A DNA stretch of 8,896 nucleotides from NCBI GenBank assembly GCA_051657745.1, contig JBOFLG010000211.1, forward strand, positions 1 through 8,896. The letters are read 5' to 3'. Shown here in pieces: positions 6,601 to 8,896 of the stretch. Positions within the stretch are counted from its first letter, which is position 1. Each line of letters begins with the position of its first letter. This DNA comes from JBOFLG01 sp051657745 (GTDB lineage Bacteria > Actinomycetota > Actinomycetes > Actinomycetales > Dermatophilaceae). Both the position numbers and the translations under genes were made by a program. The notes under the pieces are model-generated. The model had not been told where the DNA came from, did not search any database, and saw only the letters and a program-made list of their open reading frames with translations.

Positions 6601-7759
6601 CTGGCAGGTGCTTCGTGCCCAGTTCGACGACCTCGAACCGGCGGTGGCCGAGCTCGCCACCACCGGTCTGTCGTTCGGTATCCACCTGCTCGCGGCGGCA
6701 CCGCGCACCGCCGACGTGCGGCCCAATGTGCGCGACATGTTCGGCACGAAGGTCGAACTGCGCCTTGGCGACCCGCTCGACTCGATGGTCAACCGTCGGG
6801 TCGCGATCAGCGTGCCCGAGAGCAGCCCTGGCCGCGGAGTGGTGCCCAGTGCGCACCACGTGCTCGGCGGGTTGCCGCGCATCGACGGCACGGCCACGGT
6901 CGACGACCTCAGCGACGGCGTGGCCGATTTGGTGCAGCAGGTGGTCGACGGCTGGCCCGGTCGACGTGCCCCTGCGGTCCGGATGCTGCCCGCGATGGTG
7001 GCGGCGGACGACCTGCCCGAACTGCGGACCGACCGGCGCAACGTCGTACCGATCGGCTTGTCGGGGAAGGACCTTTCCACTGCGGTCGCCGACTTCGGCA
7101 CGGACGCGCACCTGTTGCTGCTCGGCGACCTGGAGTCGGGTAAGACCACCTTCCTGCGCACGGTAGCCCGCCAACTGATGGCCCGGAACACGCCGGCCCA
7201 AGCTCGGATCCTGCTGGTCGACTACCGCCGCAGCCTGCTCGGAGAGGTGTCCCAGGAACACCTCATCGGCTACGCCAGCAACCGGGAGGCTCTCGACGAC
7301 GCGGTCCGTCAGGTCTGCGTCGCGATGCGGAACCGGCTACCCGGCGACGACGTCACCCCCGAACAGCTACGCACCCGGTCGTGGTGGACCGGGCCGGAGC
7401 TCTACGTGCTGGTCGATGACTATGATCTCGTCGCCTCCAGTACGGCCAACCCGCTGCTGCCCCTCCAGGAGTACCTGTCGCAAGGTCGTGACACCGGCCT
7501 CCACGTCATCGTGACCCGGCGCAGCGGTGGGGCCGGCCGGGCGAAGTACGAGCCGTTCCTGCGCCAGTTGGGCGAGCTCGGCACTCCGGCGATCGCGCTG
7601 TCTGCCCCGAAGGACGAAGGTGTGCTGGTGGGCACCGTCAAGTCCTCGCCGCTGCCGCCCGGTCGCGGGTGGCTGGTGAACCGGCAGGTGGGCCAGCAAC
7701 TTGTGCAACTCGCCTGGTCGCCTCCGGTGCAGGCGACGGTCAGTGCGGAGGTGAACTGA
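3644..7759 (+). CDS. eccC: Type VII secretion ATPase EccC (FtsK/SpoIIIE family, single-chain)
   Basis: EccC is the motor and substrate receptor of the T7SS, with three tandem FtsK/SpoIIIE ATPase domains on a membrane anchor. The product is 1371 residues, the usual size of a fused EccCa-EccCb. It opens with the family's MSTVVVKR-type start and a VTLEPPPEIP stretch (22-31). Two membrane helices follow (about 40-58 and 65-86), then a stalk/DUF domain (about 90-460). ATPase 1 has Walker A GATGSGKS (519-526) and Walker B LMVVVDEF (627-634). ATPase 2 has Walker A GGPHSGKS (875-882) and a Walker B-like VCLVVDGW (980-987). ATPase 3 has Walker A GDLESGKT (1161-1168) and Walker B LYVLVDDY (1253-1260). 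Only ATPase 1 carries the full Asp-Glu pair, the known EccC pattern in which the later domains bind ATP tightly and act in substrate recognition. A Gly/Pro/Ser-rich insert (about 364-404) interrupts the stalk domain. The ATG at 3644 lies seven bases from AAGGAG (3631-3636). The overlapping GTG at 3641 is possible but too close to that site. Confidence 0.97.
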   Translation: MSTVVVKRVARRAGPEVKAGEVTLEPPPEIPPPSSQRWMQMLMIVPMIAGAAAMALMMSGRSGGMLMYVAGGLFGVSMLGMILVQIVNQGGGPSKLEMALTRREFMRQLAQQRRAVRSTARDQRRAASYRHPAPDRLWATAASFRLWERRSDDPDFGVLRLGLGPQQLATRIVPPETKPVEDLEPLCALALRQFVSTYSVVPDLPIALSLRGFGRLHLGGDPDRRRALVRALLAQAVTFHSPDDLLVAVCAGRRQRADWEWVKWLPHNQHPTKLDALGPLRLHAATVTGLEAMLEDVLSSRPRFSTATPPPTGQHVIVVLDGGNTAGSDHLMTDGGIAGVTLVDLTSPEPRMVEPESVLLTLSDPVSSGAPTGVDRTGPVGGPTTAGSPGRRGGQDAGGSPGQDDVELVVTTSVGREVMGRPDSLGPESAEALARQLSPLRLSAASRAAGGSLTVALGLTDLLGITDPRALDTAVGWAVRPNRDRLRVPIGVGPDGQPVDLDLKESAQDGMGPHGLLIGATGSGKSELLRTLVLGLAVTHDPETLNLVLVDFKGGATFTQLDRLPHTSAVITNLADELSLVDRMTDAINGELVRRQELLRRAGNFVSQRDYEKARAAGAPLDPLPSLMVVVDEFSELLTAKPDFIDMFVQIGRVGRSLGVHLLLASQRLEEGRLRGLETHLSYRIGLRTFSASESRTVLGVPDAYELPRAPGHGYLKTGTDGLVRLKTSYVSGTYRDTSRPVQQEVSREQIVDFTTAYVADNEAVDSPETDAAEDAASTDDPLAQTLLDVLVGRLEGRGTPAHRVWLPPLDVPPTLDELLPNLQVDRIRGLTATPGARAGSLRTTIGVVDKPLEQQREPLTVDLASASGHFLVVGGPHSGKSTMLRTLICSFALTHTPEEMQFYLLDFGGGSLMSLRGLPHVGSGATRMEADAVRRTVGELSALLAWREHLFASHGIDGMAGYRRAKAEGRFDEDPYGDVCLVVDGWQVLRAQFDDLEPAVAELATTGLSFGIHLLAAAPRTADVRPNVRDMFGTKVELRLGDPLDSMVNRRVAISVPESSPGRGVVPSAHHVLGGLPRIDGTATVDDLSDGVADLVQQVVDGWPGRRAPAVRMLPAMVAADDLPELRTDRRNVVPIGLSGKDLSTAVADFGTDAHLLLLGDLESGKTTFLRTVARQLMARNTPAQARILLVDYRRSLLGEVSQEHLIGYASNREALDDAVRQVCVAMRNRLPGDDVTPEQLRTRSWWTGPELYVLVDDYDLVASSTANPLLPLQEYLSQGRDTGLHVIVTRRSGGAGRAKYEPFLRQLGELGTPAIALSAPKDEGVLVGTVKSSPLPPGRGWLVNRQVGQQLVQLAWSPPVQATVSAEVN
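7747..7751 (+). promoter_or_regulatory. Ribosome binding site of the repeat-tailed gene, inside eccC
   Basis: GGAGG within the last codons of eccC lies ten bases before the GTG at 7762. Because the eccC stop (7757-7759) falls between the site and the new start, translation of the two genes is probably coupled. It is the main evidence for the GTG start, since the next in-frame ATG is at 7999. Confidence 0.65.
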
Positions 7760-7761
7760 CC

Positions 7762-8896
7762 GTGGGGGATACGTGGAACTGGCGGACATTCCAGTATGGA
7801 ACAAACGACACCGACACAAGCGTCGACATCCCAGATATTACGAATAATATACCGGGCTTTGTGCAGGTCAAACAGATTGTCGACGGCCTCAACAACACCG
7901 ACTTTAGCCATCTCGACACCGCCGCAGCCGCGCACAATAAGATCGGACTCGACCTGCAAAATCAGAACGGGTTGATAAACATCAACCGCACAGCTCTTAT
8001 GGGAGGGTTTTCGGGGCGCGCCGCCGAGGCTTTTAGTAACAGAATCGAATCATTGATGGGGATGTTGACCCGATCATCCGGCGAGAATCTGACTCAAGCG
8101 CAGATCTATCGCGACCTCGCCAGCTCATTCAGGAGCCTCAGAGATGAAGTGCAACTGGTATGGAACTCGGCAGCGAGTGCTGCCAACGCAAAGTGGGACA
8201 AGGCCTACATGGAAGGAAACGAGATAATCTCTGTAGGCACTTTTTTTGGAGCCTTGGTCGATAGCATAGTCAAGCCCGATGAACTCAAGACCCGAACCCA
8301 GGTCTGGGAGCCGGCGATAGTTGAGATCAATAGTATCGTCGCACGCTATAACGCTTCTGTGGAGAGCATCGCCAAAAAATCGCAAGACATGCGATCGCCG
8401 GGGCAGCGCGAGCCGTTGCCTTTTCCCACCACGACATCGGACGTGGCGGTCGAGCGAATGAAGTACTTGCAGATGCTGGAAATGCTGGAACTCTTCGCGC
8501 CGGTTCCGCCAGAGTTTAATCCGCCGGAGCAGCCGGAACCGCCGCTGCTCAACGAGCCGGCGCCGCCGGTGTTGGGTGCGGTTCCGGGTGCGCCGGGTGC
8601 GCCGGTGGCTCCGGTGTTGGGTGCGGTTCCGGGTGCGCCGGGTGCGCCGGGTGCGCCGGGTGCGCCGGGTGCGCCGGGTGCGCCGGTGGCGCCGGTGTTG
8701 GGTGCGGTGCCGTCGTTGTTGGCGCCGCCGGTGGTGGGTCCGGTGTTGGGTGCGGTTCCGGGTGCGCCGGGTGCGCCGGGTGCGCCGGTGTTGGGTGCGG
8801 TTCCGGGTGCGCCGGGTGCGCCGGGTGCGCCGGGTGCGCCGGTGGCTCCGGTGTTGGGTGCGGTTCCGGGTGCGCCGGGTGCGCCGGGTGCGCCGG
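7762..8896 (+). CDS. WXG100/PPE-like probable T7SS substrate with Pro/Gly/Ala repeat tail (3' end off window)
   Basis: I do not recognise a named family. The frame opens with GTG two bases after the eccC stop and stays open for 378 codons to the window edge. Residues 1-50 are polar (WNWRTFQYG near the start). Residues about 51-210 look alpha-helical: a helix at about 51-78, a turn at GGFSGRAAEAF (81-91), then long helices to about 210. The turn resembles the W-x-G-x-A-A-x-x-F hairpin of WXG100/PPE proteins, with Phe83 in place of Trp. There is no signal peptide or membrane helix, as expected for a T7SS substrate, and no clear YxxxD/E motif. A Pro/Glu-rich hinge (about 246-268) leads to a tail of GAP tripeptides and VLGAVP units from residue 270. 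Coupling to eccC suggests a dedicated substrate, perhaps an effector whose C-terminal domain lies off window. Composition is unusual: two sampled 60-base lines (7801-7860, 8221-8280) are 45% GC against 73% for one eccC line (5161-5220), and ATA occurs five times. Function is unknown. Confidence 0.8.
   Translation, partial: MGDTWNWRTFQYGTNDTDTSVDIPDITNNIPGFVQVKQIVDGLNNTDFSHLDTAAAAHNKIGLDLQNQNGLININRTALMGGFSGRAAEAFSNRIESLMGMLTRSSGENLTQAQIYRDLASSFRSLRDEVQLVWNSAASAANAKWDKAYMEGNEIISVGTFFGALVDSIVKPDELKTRTQVWEPAIVEINSIVARYNASVESIAKKSQDMRSPGQREPLPFPTTTSDVAVERMKYLQMLEMLELFAPVPPEFNPPEQPEPPLLNEPAPPVLGAVPGAPGAPVAPVLGAVPGAPGAPGAPGAPGAPGAPVAPVLGAVPSLLAPPVVGPVLGAVPGAPGAPGAPVLGAVPGAPGAPGAPGAPVAPVLGAVPGAPGAPGAP
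8569..8896 (+). repeat. In-frame tandem repeat: GGTGCGCCG (GAP) units with VLGAVP spacers
   Basis: The 9-base unit GGTGCGCCG occurs 18 times in full, in blocks of 2, 6, 3, 4 and at least 3 copies. Each block is introduced by VLGAVP (18 bases GTGTTGGGTGCGGTTCCG). That unit occurs five times exactly, at 8569, 8614, 8743, 8788 and 8851, and once with a synonymous change, at 8695. VAP units follow three of the blocks or precede the next spacer (8605, 8686, 8842). One variant segment, SLLAPPVVGP (8713-8742), breaks the pattern. Codons are conserved as well as residues, pointing to recent duplication. Gain or loss of whole units keeps the reading frame. The repeat is cut by the window edge. Confidence 0.95.

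Noticed and set aside
3293..7261. Very long minus-strand open frame (1322 codons) opposite eccC and the start of eccD
   Set aside because: It lies almost wholly antisense to the well-supported eccC. Its translation is His/Arg/Gly/Gln-rich without domains, the usual shadow of strong third-position GC bias.
7367..8552. Minus-strand frames opposite the end of eccC and the repeat-tailed gene
   Set aside because: They are short, overlap supported plus-strand genes and show no domain features or ribosome binding sites.
8569..8896. CRISPR array or intergenic satellite
   Set aside because: The units are 9 and 18 bases, in frame with an open coding sequence, with no unique spacers of uniform length.
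8569..8896. True collagen triple-helix domain
   Set aside because: The Gly-X-Y phase is broken every two to six triplets by VLGAVP or VAP units, so a continuous collagen helix is unlikely.

Overview
The window is a core type VII secretion (ESX/T7SS) locus from a high-GC actinomycete. High GC with strong third-position bias, an Actinobacteria-type EccB/EccC/EccD set and GTG/ATG starts with purine-rich ribosome binding sites all fit. A Micromonosporaceae-like organism is my best guess, from general resemblance only. No RNA genes, insertion sequences, CRISPR arrays or attachment sites were seen.

Layout. Bases 1-58 are a short AT-richer spacer that ends, reading leftwards, in what looks like the ribosome binding site of a further minus-strand gene just outside the window. 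A small WXG100-like (Esx) gene lies at 59-412 (-). The 200-base gap 413-612 holds a strong hairpin just after eccB and a perfect 19-bp palindrome in the esx leader. eccB (613-2043, -) and eccD (2050-3495, -) are six bases apart and read towards the esx gene. A 148-base divergent intergenic region (3496-3643) holds two further inverted repeats. eccC (3644-7759, +) encodes the three-ATPase motor. Two bases after its stop comes a GTG-started gene (7762 to beyond 8896, +). It encodes an alpha-helical, WXG100/PPE-like N-terminal domain and then a Pro/Gly/Ala tail of GAP tripeptides and VLGAVP units, still open at the window edge.

How they work together. EccB, EccC and EccD are membrane components of the T7SS machine: EccD forms the large multi-helix membrane part, EccB the extracytoplasmic part, and EccC the cytosolic ATPase that recognises and drives substrates. 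The WXG100-like protein is a probable substrate or co-substrate. The repeat-tailed protein, apparently translationally coupled to EccC, is a probable dedicated substrate or effector. EccE, the mycosin protease MycP and EccA are not in the window.

The most interesting region is the right end. The gene after eccC is markedly poorer in GC than the conserved genes, uses the rare codon ATA repeatedly, and then switches to an almost perfect 9-bp-unit tandem repeat. That is the pattern of a fast-evolving secreted protein beside a conserved secretion core.
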